A DNA stretch of 64,000 nucleotides from Citrobacter freundii (GTDB taxonomy: Bacteria; Pseudomonadota; Gammaproteobacteria; Enterobacterales; Enterobacteriaceae): contig NZ_JAALBX010000001.1 of assembly GCF_011077955.1 (NCBI RefSeq), forward strand, positions 186,001-250,000, given 5' to 3'. How positions within the stretch are numbered: the stretch's first letter is position 1; the number at the start of each line of letters is the position of its first letter. The notes below the pieces were generated by a model. It was not told the origin of the DNA, made no database searches, and worked only from the letters and a program-made list of their open reading frames with translations. The translations under genes and the position numbers were made by a program. Positions 37,440-46,726 of this stretch are shown here, piece by piece.

Positions 37440-38636
37440 TTACGCCACGCAGGCAATTTCTGCGGCGTCCATGGCAATCATTTTTTCTTCATTGGTCGGG
37501 ATAACGGCAATTTTTGTCGCGCCTGCTGCGGAAATCAGCCCGCTACGGCCGCCAAAGAGCTGCTGGTTGCGTTGGTCATCAAGCGTCAGTCCCAGCGCCT
37601 GAAGACGCTGCACCGTAAGCGCGCGAATAAGCGCCGAGTTCTCGCCAATTCCGCCGGTAAAAATCAGCGCGTCGAAGCGTTTTAACGCGGCGATATGCCC
37701 GCCGATATGCCGGGCGAGACGATGCACCATCACATCGATGGCGAGCGTTGCCCGCTCATGGCCTTCATCCCTTGCCTGTTGAAGCGTACGACAATCGCTG
37801 GACAGCCCGGAAATGCCCATCAGCCCAGACTGGTTATTGACCATTTTGTACAGCGCGTCGATAGGCTGTCCGGTGCAATTGGCCAGATAAGCGGCGGCCC
37901 CAAAATCCAGATCCCCGCAGCGCGTGCCCATCACCAGCCCTTCCAGCGGGGTCATGCCCATCGACGTATCCACGCTTTCGCCGTTTTGCACCGCGCACAA
38001 CGAGGAGCCATTTCCCAGATGGGCAATCACAATGCCGTGGTCCGCCGGGTCAAGATCCAGCGTGTGCAGCGCTTCGGCAGCAATATAGCGGTGTGACGTG
38101 CCGTGAAAACCGTAGCGGCGCACCTGGTAATCGTGCTGATACTCAAGCGGAATAGCATAGGTGTAGGCCGCCGGCGGCAGCGTCTGGTGAAACGCCGTAT
38201 CGAACACCGCGATTTGCGGCAATGCGGGCAGCAGCGCCCGCGCCGCTTCTATCCCGATCAGGTTGGCCGGGTTATGCAGCGGCGCCAGTGCCGACAGCGC
38301 GCGGATTTTTTCAATCACCTCGTCCGTTATCAGTACCGAGTGTTTGAAATCGCTGCCGCCGTGCGCCACGCGATGCCCTATGGCGCTAATCGTAGTAAGC
38401 AGTTGATGTTCGTCGAGCTTTTCAAACAAAACAGCCAGCGCTCGCTGGTGGCTTGCCTGGTCCAGCGCGACGGTGGATTTATTCCCGTCGCGGTCTTTGA
38501 AGGTGATGGTGGCGTTATCGATTCCCAGCCGTTCTGCCAGGCCAGACATCACAGGCTGGTTGTCATCCTGAGGAATGACCGAGAACTTCATGGAGGAGGA
38601 ACCACAGTTAATGACTAATACACATGCTAAGGACAT
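37440..38636 (-). CDS. Acetate/propionate kinase
   Basis: A 398-residue AckA/TdcD/PduW-type kinase. It shows the N-terminal phosphate loop VINCGSSSMKFSV, the catalytic GHRVAHGG and PLHNPANLIGIEAA region, HLGNGSSLCA and the late FTGGIGENSALIR. It should convert propionyl-phosphate, the product of PduL, to propionate with ATP formation. It is the last gene of the first minus-strand unit, which runs from the alcohol dehydrogenase to here. Confidence 0.93.
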   Translation of the reverse strand: MSLACVLVINCGSSSMKFSVIPQDDNQPVMSGLAERLGIDNATITFKDRDGNKSTVALDQASHQRALAVLFEKLDEHQLLTTISAIGHRVAHGGSDFKHSVLITDEVIEKIRALSALAPLHNPANLIGIEAARALLPALPQIAVFDTAFHQTLPPAAYTYAIPLEYQHDYQVRRYGFHGTSHRYIAAEALHTLDLDPADHGIVIAHLGNGSSLCAVQNGESVDTSMGMTPLEGLVMGTRCGDLDFGAAAYLANCTGQPIDALYKMVNNQSGLMGISGLSSDCRTLQQARDEGHERATLAIDVMVHRLARHIGGHIAALKRFDALIFTGGIGENSALIRALTVQRLQALGLTLDDQRNQQLFGGRSGLISAAGATKIAVIPTNEEKMIAMDAAEIACVA

Positions 38637-38666
38637 GATGACCCCTGAAATGGACTGCGATAAAAA

Positions 38667-39164
38667 TTAACGTGTTGTTGCGAGGGGATAACGCAGCGCG
38701 CTAAACCGCGCCAGCGCCTGACGGGCGATGAGCATATCTTCTTCAACGCTGCCGCCGCTGATACCAATGCCGCCGAGCAGACGCCCGCCCGACCAGCAGG
38801 GAAACCCGCCGCCGAAGCAGCAGATATCTTTTTCTTTATCAAGGCCGTATAAATCGCCGCCCGGCTGCACCAGCGCCGCCAGTTCATGGGTCGCCATTTT
38901 AAGCGCCACGGCGGTCCAGGCTTTTTGCGGGGCGAGGGTATGGCTTATCAGCAATGCATTGTCCATGCTGAAGTAAAACCGCTGTTGACCGCCGGCATCC
39001 ACCAGGCTGAAAACAACCGGCACATCGCAGGCCTGCGCCGCGTCACGGACACACGCCGCCAGGAGTTCGCTGTCATCCAGACTCAGCGACAGGCGGCGCA
39101 CCGGGAGTTGCGTGGCGATGGCGTCGTTAATCCAGTGTTCGAGAGGGGTATCGGGCGCGGACAT
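38667..39164 (-). CDS. GlcG/PduO C-terminal-like protein (DUF336 family)
   Basis: A 165-residue protein. The family core is visible: FSLVDAGGQQRFYFSMDNA, then AWTAVALKMATHELAALVQPGG and GGGFPCWSGGRLLGGIGISGGSVEED. Stand-alone members of this family occur in microcompartment loci; the PduO C-terminal domain binds heme or cofactors, but the role in GRM systems is not settled. There is no adenosyltransferase domain, which fits a B12-independent pathway. Confidence 0.8.
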   Translation of the reverse strand: MSAPDTPLEHWINDAIATQLPVRRLSLSLDDSELLAACVRDAAQACDVPVVFSLVDAGGQQRFYFSMDNALLISHTLAPQKAWTAVALKMATHELAALVQPGGDLYGLDKEKDICCFGGGFPCWSGGRLLGGIGISGGSVEEDMLIARQALARFSALRYPLATTR

Positions 39165-39188
39165 GACGGTTCCTTGCGTTAGGCGTTG

Positions 39189-39461
39189 TTATTTGCCGTT
39201 AATTTCGAGTGAATCGACGATACCGACGACCGCCGCGTCAATGACTGAGTGATCTTTGCTGTTGCTCATACGCGCCGAGCTACCGGTGGTGACGATAACA
39301 ATCTCGCCGTTACCCGCGCCGACGGTATCCACGGCTACCTGGGCATGGCCCGTCGGCTGGTAGTTCTCATCAAGACGCGCCACCATCAGCAGTTTTGTGC
39401 CATTCAGCGAGGCGTGTTTCGTGGTTGAGACCAACGCGCCAGTGACTTTTGCAAGGTACAT
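39189..39461 (-). CDS. BMC-P pentameric vertex protein (EutN/CcmL/PduN-like)
   Basis: A 90-residue protein with the family start MYLAKVTGALVSTTKHASLNG, the central VDTVGAGNGEIVIVTTGSSAR and the end DAAVVGIVDSLEI. These pentamers cap the vertices of the shell. It is the only BMC-P gene here and lies 11 bases after the upstream gene. Confidence 0.95.
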   Translation of the reverse strand: MYLAKVTGALVSTTKHASLNGTKLLMVARLDENYQPTGHAQVAVDTVGAGNGEIVIVTTGSSARMSNSKDHSVIDAAVVGIVDSLEINGK

Positions 39462-39472
39462 AGTTTCTCCGG

Positions 39473-40204
39473 CTAACCGTGAACAAGGGTGAGATTTCGC
39501 CGCTTGATTTCGTCTTTGGCGGCGGGCGTAATTAACGTATTGCCCTCAATGCAGAGCGGCTCTCCTGGCGCAAGCAAACGAATGTCACGCAGGGTGATAA
39601 GCCGTTTTTTACCCGTCACCGGCAGACGGGATTCGGGCGCAGGCGCGTTTACCGCTGCTTCTCCCACAGGGGAAAAACGGGGGCCGGAAATCGCCACGCC
39701 ATAACTTTCCAGGGTGTGCGCATACCCTTCATACCGGGCTAACAGCGGCAGCGGCAACGTGTTGTCCTGGCAATCCGGGTGCAGCGTCGCAATCACCGCT
39801 TTACGCTGTTGCAGCGCCTGAAATACCGCGTCACTGGCCAGATTATCGCGAATGCCCAGGGCGATTTTGCTCATGCTGTTGACCGAGAGCGCAGGCAAAT
39901 ACAGCGCCTCGTAATGCGTCGGCGCAAGATCGAATCCGGCGCGGGAGCGCTGCTTTTGCAACGCCTCCACGCACGCTGTTCGCAACGCAGACTGGCTGGC
40001 GCTATGGGAAAAACTCACCCACAGCTGATAACCCGCCCGCTCAAGGGCCGTCAGGCAGTTCAGTGTTTGTGAAAGCGCAGAAATATCATCACCGGTTATC
40101 ACCACGCGGACATTTTTTTGCGCCCCGGACTGCGCACGCGCGTGCTGCGCCAGCACGTCGGCGATGACACGGTCGAGCAGTTGCGAAAGGGTCTGGCTGT
40201 CCAT
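39473..40204 (-). CDS. Microcompartment-associated flavoprotein-like protein
   Basis: A 243-residue protein. The N-terminal part resembles a Rossmann-like flavoprotein fold (VRVVITGDD near 32-40; ALYLPALSVNSMSKIALGI near 104-122, where phosphopantothenoylcysteine-decarboxylase-type proteins place their conserved Asn-Ser/Thr region). The C-terminus ends with ITPAAKDEIKRRNL, a motif repeated in several BMC accessory proteins. Flavoproteins of this type occur in GRM loci; the exact function is not established. It is closely packed between eutJ-like and BMC-P genes. Confidence 0.6.
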   Translation of the reverse strand: MDSQTLSQLLDRVIADVLAQHARAQSGAQKNVRVVITGDDISALSQTLNCLTALERAGYQLWVSFSHSASQSALRTACVEALQKQRSRAGFDLAPTHYEALYLPALSVNSMSKIALGIRDNLASDAVFQALQQRKAVIATLHPDCQDNTLPLPLLARYEGYAHTLESYGVAISGPRFSPVGEAAVNAPAPESRLPVTGKKRLITLRDIRLLAPGEPLCIEGNTLITPAAKDEIKRRNLTLVHG

Positions 40205-40208
40205 CGTG

Positions 40209-41033
40209 TTATCCCCGGCCTGCGTTCATGGCGATGCCTAACGGCGTGACTAATAGCGGCTCCACGGAAGGAATGACGTTCCTGCCGGTTTCTTTGCTGA
40301 AAACATCGGCGAACTTGCTAAAACTGCTCGCGCCGCCCACCAGATAAATGTTTCTCACCCGCTGCGTCACCAGCCATCCTGACACCAGGCTTGCCATCTT
40401 TTGGGCGACCGGCAATACCAGGGTGAAGACTTGCGCTTCCTGCGCCGGATCTTTTTTCATTGTTTCCGCATCGGCATAAGGCAGGCCGAGCGCCCCGGCA
40501 AGCACCAGGGTCATATGGCTGCCGCCGGTCGGTTCATCGGCGCTGAATGTGACTTTGCCGCCTTTTAAAATGCTCATGCCGGTGGTGCCGCCGCCCACAT
40601 CCACCACGGCACCGTTTTTGATATTCAGCGCGCTGGCGGCGGCGACCGGCTCGTCGAGCACGCGAGTCACCGTAAAGCCTGCCGCCTCAACGACGTTAAC
40701 GATAACGTTGGTATTGCCCGCAGAGATCCCAGGCGGGATCGCCGTGGCCGCGTACTCCAGCGTGCGGCCCAGCTTTTCTTCAAGGCTCTGTTTAAGCCGT
40801 GTTACGACCCGGCTGGCGGTGAGGTAATCCACCACCACGCCGTCTTTCACCACGCTTGAGGGATACGTTACCCCCGCCACCGGCTGGTTATGCTCATCCA
40901 CCACCACAATGGCGATATTGGCGGTGCCGAGATCCACCCCCACTTTCAACGCGCCCGTGCAAGGCCGACACTCACCGCTTTCAATCAACGCAGCCAGCTC
41001 ATGCAAACGGCGGTTTTCGGGGGTGTCAGCCAT
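40209..41033 (-). CDS. EutJ-like Hsp70/actin-fold protein
   Basis: A 274-residue ATPase of the actin/Hsp70 superfamily. It shows phosphate loop 1 VGVDLGTANIAIVVVD, PHOSPHATE2 GAVVDVGGGTTGMSIL and the adenosine loop NIYLVGGASSF. It is the EutJ family (278 residues in E. coli), thought to assist assembly or activation of compartment enzymes. I chose the ATG at 41033: AGGA lies nine bases upstream and the gene overlaps the pduL stop by eight bases. A longer frame from 41141 would lie inside pduL. Confidence 0.85.
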   Translation of the reverse strand: MADTPENRRLHELAALIESGECRPCTGALKVGVDLGTANIAIVVVDEHNQPVAGVTYPSSVVKDGVVVDYLTASRVVTRLKQSLEEKLGRTLEYAATAIPPGISAGNTNVIVNVVEAAGFTVTRVLDEPVAAASALNIKNGAVVDVGGGTTGMSILKGGKVTFSADEPTGGSHMTLVLAGALGLPYADAETMKKDPAQEAQVFTLVLPVAQKMASLVSGWLVTQRVRNIYLVGGASSFSKFADVFSKETGRNVIPSVEPLLVTPLGIAMNAGRG

Positions 41034-41715
41034 GGCGAACATCCTGTTTAACGCCGCGCACGGTATCGCCGTTGCGCAGGCCAAAGCCGTTGGCTTCTTC
41101 CACATCGATATGCATTTCCAGCACTGCATCCGCCGAGACACGCACCACGACGTGGCTCAGCATGCCGCCACGCGGGCTGTCGATGTGGACATCGATTTCC
41201 ATCCCGTCGCGCAGACCATGCCGCTCGGCTTCCTCAGGCGAAATATGAATATGCCGCCAGGCGACGATGGTGCCGTCTTGCTTCACCACGCGTCCTTTCG
41301 GACCGATAATTTCAATGCCTGGGGAGTTGAGCAGATCGCCTGACATTCTCACCGGCGCTTTCACGCCCAATGCGAAACCATCGGCAACGGATATTTCCAC
41401 CTGGGTGGTATTACGCAGCGGGCCAAGCACGCGCACGTTCTTAACATCCCCTTTCGGCCCGCGCAGCGTCACCATCTCTTCAGCGGCGTACTGTCCGGGT
41501 TGTTTCACGGCTTTAAAACGGGTGAGCGTGGAGCCGTAGCCAAACAGGATATCCATATCTTCGCGGCACAAATGCACATGGCGATTCGACACCCCTACCG
41601 GAATATCCAGCGCAACGGGTGCGGCGGCCTCAGGGGCTGGCGCGCGCTTAGTGGCGGCGAGTTCCTGCAGGATTTGTTGGGTGATCCATTCGGCTTGTTG
41701 TTCGGTGTAATTCAT
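41026..41715 (-). CDS. pduL: Phosphotransacylase PduL
   Basis: A 229-residue PduL-type phosphotransacylase converting propionyl-CoA plus phosphate to propionyl-phosphate and recycling CoA inside the compartment. The two zinc-binding motifs SNRHVHL (about 43-49) and WRHIHIS (about 152-158) are present. The N-terminus (NYTEQQAEWITQQILQELAATK) is an amphipathic helix followed by an Ala/Pro linker, a typical encapsulation peptide. It is unrelated in fold to Pta. Confidence 0.93.
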   Translation of the reverse strand: MNYTEQQAEWITQQILQELAATKRAPAPEAAAPVALDIPVGVSNRHVHLCREDMDILFGYGSTLTRFKAVKQPGQYAAEEMVTLRGPKGDVKNVRVLGPLRNTTQVEISVADGFALGVKAPVRMSGDLLNSPGIEIIGPKGRVVKQDGTIVAWRHIHISPEEAERHGLRDGMEIDVHIDSPRGGMLSHVVVRVSADAVLEMHIDVEEANGFGLRNGDTVRGVKQDVRHG

Positions 41716-41854
41716 AACGGGAACGACCTGATTATTGGGTTATCTCATGGGTACTGCGCGTCTGTTAATCAGGATATTGAGTAACGACGCCCGATATTTG
41801 TTTAACAGCAGGACTTTTTTGCCCGTCTCAAGATGAGCGGACAAGGTTGTCCAG

Positions 41855-42973
41855 CTAACCGGCGATGAGGCTGATTAACGCCTCAATATCCTGCGCCGTC
41901 GCCGCTCGCGGATTGGATGCGGTGCAGCCATCGGCAAGCGCGGAACTCACCAGCGCCTGGCGTAACGCATCGATTTTCGCCCGGTCAGTGCCAAGCTCGC
42001 TTAACGTGGCGGGAATACCGAAATGGCGGTTAATCTGGCGAATCGCCTGGGTCATTTGTGCGATAGCCTGCTCGGGCACGGCGTGGTCGATGCCCATAAT
42101 TTGTGCGCAGCGATGGTAGCGATCGCGGGTTTCAGGCCGTGCCTGTTTACTGTTGAAGTCGATAACGATCGGCAACAGCATGGCGTTGATTTTGCCGTGG
42201 GGAATATGCAGCATCCCGCCAATGGCGTGCGCCATGCCGTGCACCAGCCCAAGGCCTGCGGAATTAAAGGCCATGCCCGCCATACAGGAGGCGTTATGCA
42301 TATGGGTGCGCGCCGCAATGTCTTTTTCGTCGTTGAAAACCTGCGGCAGATAGCGCCAGGTCAGGGCAATGGCTTTTTCCGCCAGCGCATCGCTGAAGTC
42401 GTTCGCACCGGTGGAGACAAAGGCTTCAATGGCGTGCGTTAATACATCCATCCCGGTATCCACCGCCACATGACGCGGCACCGTTAAGACCAGATTCGGG
42501 TCGAGAATGGCGATATCGGGCACCAGGTTTTCTGAAATCAGCGGATATTTGCGGCCATTTTTGGGATCGGAAATGATGGCATAAGCGGTCACTTCAGAGC
42601 CGGAACCGCTGGTGGTAGGAATGGCAATCAACTCAATAGGATGATTTTCATAAAACTCCTCCAGCGTGACTTTAATACCCTTCGCCGCATCCAGCGATGA
42701 ACCGCCGCCGAGGGCAATAATCACATCGGGTTTAAAGGCTTTAAAACACGCCGCGCCCGCCGTCAAAATATCAATATCCGGGTCCGGTTTAACCTCACCG
42801 AAAATACACACTGACGCCTGCGGCATAGCGTTAATCAAATAGCGAGTTTTACCCGACGTAACCATAAAGTCGTCGGTGACAATTGCGACGCGTTTATCGT
42901 TGAATTGACTAAGCGAAGTGATAGCCTCATCACCAAAATAAACGTTGGGGCAGGAGAAATAATAGCGGGCCAT
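41855..42973 (-). CDS. Iron-containing 1-propanol dehydrogenase (PduQ-like)
   Basis: A 372-residue Fe-dependent alcohol dehydrogenase that would reduce propionaldehyde to propanol and regenerate NAD+ within the shell. The NAD site GGGSSLD is at 89-95. The metal ligands D176, H180, H245 and H259 are visible in DTGMDVLTHAIEA, GLVHGMAHAIGG and HIPHGK. It is the first gene of the minus-strand microcompartment locus. A 140-base gap to pduL holds a small palindrome (41839-41852, GGACAAGGTTGTCC). Confidence 0.93.
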   Translation of the reverse strand: MARYYFSCPNVYFGDEAITSLSQFNDKRVAIVTDDFMVTSGKTRYLINAMPQASVCIFGEVKPDPDIDILTAGAACFKAFKPDVIIALGGGSSLDAAKGIKVTLEEFYENHPIELIAIPTTSGSGSEVTAYAIISDPKNGRKYPLISENLVPDIAILDPNLVLTVPRHVAVDTGMDVLTHAIEAFVSTGANDFSDALAEKAIALTWRYLPQVFNDEKDIAARTHMHNASCMAGMAFNSAGLGLVHGMAHAIGGMLHIPHGKINAMLLPIVIDFNSKQARPETRDRYHRCAQIMGIDHAVPEQAIAQMTQAIRQINRHFGIPATLSELGTDRAKIDALRQALVSSALADGCTASNPRAATAQDIEALISLIAG

Positions 42974-43535
42974 GGTGAACTACCTTTTAACGATACCGGC
43001 ACGGTAATCAGCAATAAACAATGCCGTTAACCTAACATGGCGATTTTTTGAAGGGGCTAAGGAACTTTGTGCAGGTGAAGGATTATTTTGCGGTATTGTT
43101 TTCGCATGGGCAAAAAAATCCTTTTATGCGTGATAATGAGTAATATGAATGAGCTAACCGTATAATTTAAATAGTAATTATTGTCACCGACGGGGTGGCA
43201 CATCGCCGCGCGTAGCGCGTCTTTATAAAAGTAAGAGGTTGCCTGTTTATTATCGGGAATACGGGAAAGCGTAACGGTTAATAATCTGCCTGTGAGAAAA
43301 TCCGCTCAGATCTGGTTTTCCTACCTTCACGGCGTTTTACCGCGACGCCAATATTGGCCAAAAAAAGTGCAACCTTTCGATTGCACGTAATCACTATTAA
43401 ACACTTTTATGCTAAAGGAAGAACCCTTATCTAATAAGATGACGGGCTTGCTGTAACCCTTTTATCTTCTCACCGCTTAACGCATTTTTGCCGCTGCGTG
43501 GTGTTAAGAAAAGCTCCCCCACTTTTGCGCGAGTG
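42974..43535. other. 562-base intergenic region between the GRM and afu operons
   Basis: No gene found. It must hold the promoter for the first minus-strand GRM unit, which starts at 42973, and the end of the afu operon. The middle (about 43080-43190) is AT-rich. I searched by eye for FNR (TTGAT-N4-ATCAA) and CRP sites and found none that convinced me. A 78-codon frame at its right side overlaps the afuC end and looks spurious. Confidence 0.45.
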
Positions 43536-44579
43536 TTAGTCATTTTCCGCCATGGCGAACATACCGTATGGATGAATTTGCAGGAAATAGTGCTCGCCCA
43601 CATCCGGTTGTAAACGCGTGGCGTTAACCTGCAACAGGATTTTTTGCCCGTGCCATTCAACAATCACTTCATATTGCGGCCCCATATAAGCCACATGCCG
43701 AATCACGCAGCGCTGGCTGTCCTCGCCATGGGTTCCGAGAGTGATGGCCTCGGGGCGAACTCCGACCGTGCCCTCACCCATCGGCGCGATGTTGTCAGGA
43801 CGCGGCAAACGATAACCATAGATATCAACATAGTCTGCGCCAAACTGGGCCGGGAACAGGTTGGCATCGCCCATAAAGCTCGCCATAAACCGTGAGGCGG
43901 GTTTGCGATAAAGCTCCTGCGGCGAACCGATCTGCATGATATGGCCTTTATTCATCACCAGCACCGTATCAGAAACCGCGAACGCTTCGCTCTGGTCATG
44001 GGTGACATAGAGCGAGGTGATGTTGAACTGCTTTTGCAGCTCGCGGATTTTATCGCGCATGCTGCGCCGGAGGTTGGCGTCAAGGTTACTCAGCGGCTCA
44101 TCGAACAGCAGCACTTTTGGCTTGAGGATCAGGGCGCGGGCCAGCGCCACGCGCTGTTGCTGGCCGCCTGAGATCTGATCCACATACCTGTCTTCAAAAC
44201 CGTCCAGATCCACCATCGCCAGCGCCTCTTTCACGCGCTGCTTCATTTCACTTCGCCCTACGCCGAGCATCTTAAGGCCATAGCCGACGTTTTCCCCAAG
44301 CGACATATGGGGAAACAGCGCGTAGGACTGAAACACCATACAGATATCGCGCTGTTGAATGGAGCGGTGCGTGACGTCTTCGCCATCAATAATGATCTGC
44401 CCTTCGCTGGGCTTTTCAAGACCAGCCACCAGGCGCAGCACAGTGGTTTTCCCGCAGCCCGACGGCCCCAGCAGCGTAACCATCTCGCCGCGTGGGATCG
44501 CCAGATTGATGTTGTCGATCACGGTGTTATTGCCAAACCGTTTAGTGACATTACGTAATTCAACAAAATGATGCGTCAT
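43536..44579 (-). CDS. afuC: Hexose-phosphate-type ABC transporter ATP-binding protein (AfuC/FbpC-like)
   Basis: A 347-residue ATPase of the iron/2-aminoethylphosphonate/AfuC class. Walker A is GPSGCGKTT, the signature [14 protein letters not shown] and Walker [17 protein letters not shown]; the C-terminal 110 residues are a regulatory TOBE-type domain ([10 protein letters not shown]). The gene is last of an operon whose order (binding protein, double-length permease, ATPase) and uhp-like regulators match the afuABC sugar-phosphate uptake system described in enteric and Actinobacillus species. A PhnT/FbpC assignment cannot be excluded from sequence alone. Confidence 0.82.
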   Translation of the reverse strand: MTHHFVELRNVTKRFGNNTVIDNINLAIPRGEMVTLLGPSGCGKTTVLRLVAGLEKPSEGQIIIDGEDVTHRSIQQRDICMVFQSYALFPHMSLGENVGYGLKMLGVGRSEMKQRVKEALAMVDLDGFEDRYVDQISGGQQQRVALARALILKPKVLLFDEPLSNLDANLRRSMRDKIRELQKQFNITSLYVTHDQSEAFAVSDTVLVMNKGHIMQIGSPQELYRKPASRFMASFMGDANLFPAQFGADYVDIYGYRLPRPDNIAPMGEGTVGVRPEAITLGTHGEDSQRCVIRHVAYMGPQYEVIVEWHGQKILLQVNATRLQPDVGEHYFLQIHPYGMFAMAEND

Positions 44580-44594
44580 GGTTAAGCTCCGTGA

Positions 44595-46673
44595 TTACGC
44601 CTGGTTTTTGGCTTTGGAACGCGAAATGCGCGCTTCACCAATCAGCCAGTCAAAAAGGAAGATGATGGCAAGCATCACCACAATCAAAATCGAACCATAG
44701 GCAATCGCCACGCCGTATTCGCCGTCTTCCACGCGGTTAAGGATATAAGCGGTCGCCACGCGGGTATCGGGCGTGACCAGGAACACGATGGCGCTGACGG
44801 TGGTGATAGCGCGCACAAAGCTGTAGATAAGCGCCGACAGGATAGCCGGGCGCAACAGCGGCAGCAGGATATTCACGATAGTGCGCAGTGAACCCGCACG
44901 CAGGCTGAGCGAGGCTTCATCCAGCGACTTGTCGATTTGTCCAAGGCCCGCGATCCCGGCGCGAATGCCCACAGGTACGTTACGCATCACCATCGAGATA
45001 ATCACAATCGCCGCCGTGCCGGTCAGGTACACCGGCGCGCTGTTAAACGCCAGGATATAAGAGACCCCGGCCACGGTGCCCGGTACTGCGAAGCACAGCA
45101 TGGTGGTGAACTCGATGGTCTTTTTGCCGCGGAATTGCTGGCGCACAACGACCCAGGCGATCAGCAAGCCGAAGATAGCGGTGATCGGCGCGGCAATGCC
45201 GGCATACAACAGCGTATCGAGCAGTGAAGGCCATGCGCCGTCATCCATGCCCTGACCGAACAGTTTGATGAAGTTATCCAGCGTCAGGGTGTAATCCACG
45301 CCCCAGTTGACCGTAAAGCTGCCGTAGAAAATGCTGCCGTACAGTAAAGCGTTAAAGATGACCCATACCGCCAGAAGACCAATCACGCTCCCTACCAGCG
45401 CCACCGGCAACGGCTGCACATCGCCACGATAGGATTTGCCGGAGACCGTGACGTAAGAGCGCTTGCCTATCCACATGTACTGAATGCAGAACACCAGCAG
45501 CGAGAACAAAAGCAGGAACACGCCAAGGGTACTGGCCGCCTGGTAATCAAGCTGCGAGCCGGTGATATAGAAGTAGATTTGGGTTGCCAGAACGTCGAAG
45601 TTGCCGCCCAGTACCAGCGGGTTACTGAAGTCCGCAAGCGACTGGACGACCACGATCAAAAAGGCGTTCGCCATCGCCGGTTTTAAGAGCGGCATAAACA
45701 CGGAGACGAAGGTCTGCCAGCGGTTGGCGCGTAAGGTATATGACGCCTCTTCCAGCGACGGATGAATGGTTTTAATCGCGCCGTCCAGAATCATAAACGC
45801 CATCGGGGTGAACGCCAGCACCTGCGCGAGCCAGATCCCGGTAAAACCGTACAGCCAGTTGGTATTGGTCAGCCCAAACCAGTCCACCATTAATTCGGTG
45901 ATATAGCCCGAACGGCCCATCATCAGCGTCACGCCAAGGCCCACCACAAACGGCGGCGTAACAATAGGCAGAATTGAGAAGATGCGCCCGATAATGGCGC
46001 TGCGTTTGGCGATGCGGGTGGTGTAAATCGCCAGCACCAGACCAAAGAAAGTACAGCCTACGCCCACCGCCATCGACAGCATGATCGAGTTGGCGATGAC
46101 CTGTAAAATATGAGCCTGACCCAGCACCGCCATAAACGCCAGCGGAGCAAATTCGCCCACATCATTGGTGAACATCGGAATGAAAATCGCAATGCTCGGC
46201 CAGACAATAAACACGCCGATAAGCGCGATGATGGCGATAAGCGAGCCGATAACAAACTGATCGCCGCCGAGAAATTCCAGCCGGGTAAGCGCAAGCGTTG
46301 CAATGGCGCCTAAAGCGATAAACAGCACGATGGTGGCATACCCCATGCCGCGTCCCACCACCGTGGCGCTGATGACCACAAACGCCATGCAGCCGAGCGC
46401 CCATAAGGCGTCAAACCAGTGGCGCGAGCGCTGTTCGCGACGCGACTCATGGAACGGGCGCAACAGCAGAACGCACGGCAGTAAATACCACAGCACACTG
46501 ACGTTCCAGTGTGACCAGCCATAGGCATCCAGGATCTCATCAGAGGTGGATTCCATCAGGCCATAGTCCAGGCTCCAGCTTGGCAGCAGCGCGAACGCCA
46601 GCAGTCCCAGCAGCACCCAGGCGAAAATAGCCTCCCGCTTCTGCGCGGGACGCAAAAGTAATGTTTCAGACAT
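44595..46673 (-). CDS. afuB: Double-length ABC transporter permease (AfuB-like)
   Basis: A 692-residue inner-membrane protein with two fused permease halves. Each has an ATPase-contact EAA loop: EEASYTLRANRWQTFVSVFMPLLKP (first half, about 310-335) and DEASLSLRAGSLRTIVNILLPLLRP (second half, about 590-615), here quoted in part. About 14 hydrophobic segments are seen, including extra N-terminal ones. This fused form is typical of AfuB/FbpB. GAGG lies six bases before the ATG. Confidence 0.82.
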   Translation of the reverse strand: MSETLLLRPAQKREAIFAWVLLGLLAFALLPSWSLDYGLMESTSDEILDAYGWSHWNVSVLWYLLPCVLLLRPFHESRREQRSRHWFDALWALGCMAFVVISATVVGRGMGYATIVLFIALGAIATLALTRLEFLGGDQFVIGSLIAIIALIGVFIVWPSIAIFIPMFTNDVGEFAPLAFMAVLGQAHILQVIANSIMLSMAVGVGCTFFGLVLAIYTTRIAKRSAIIGRIFSILPIVTPPFVVGLGVTLMMGRSGYITELMVDWFGLTNTNWLYGFTGIWLAQVLAFTPMAFMILDGAIKTIHPSLEEASYTLRANRWQTFVSVFMPLLKPAMANAFLIVVVQSLADFSNPLVLGGNFDVLATQIYFYITGSQLDYQAASTLGVFLLLFSLLVFCIQYMWIGKRSYVTVSGKSYRGDVQPLPVALVGSVIGLLAVWVIFNALLYGSIFYGSFTVNWGVDYTLTLDNFIKLFGQGMDDGAWPSLLDTLLYAGIAAPITAIFGLLIAWVVVRQQFRGKKTIEFTTMLCFAVPGTVAGVSYILAFNSAPVYLTGTAAIVIISMVMRNVPVGIRAGIAGLGQIDKSLDEASLSLRAGSLRTIVNILLPLLRPAILSALIYSFVRAITTVSAIVFLVTPDTRVATAYILNRVEDGEYGVAIAYGSILIVVMLAIIFLFDWLIGEARISRSKAKNQA

Positions 46674-46726
46674 AGTCGCCTCGTCGGCAGGGGGGAAAGG
46701 CGGGTGAGAGGTTCACCCGCGAACGA

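Noticed and set aside
43427-43663. 78-codon minus-strand frame at the end of afuC
   Set aside because: Overlaps afuC in another frame, with no ribosome-binding site or known motif.
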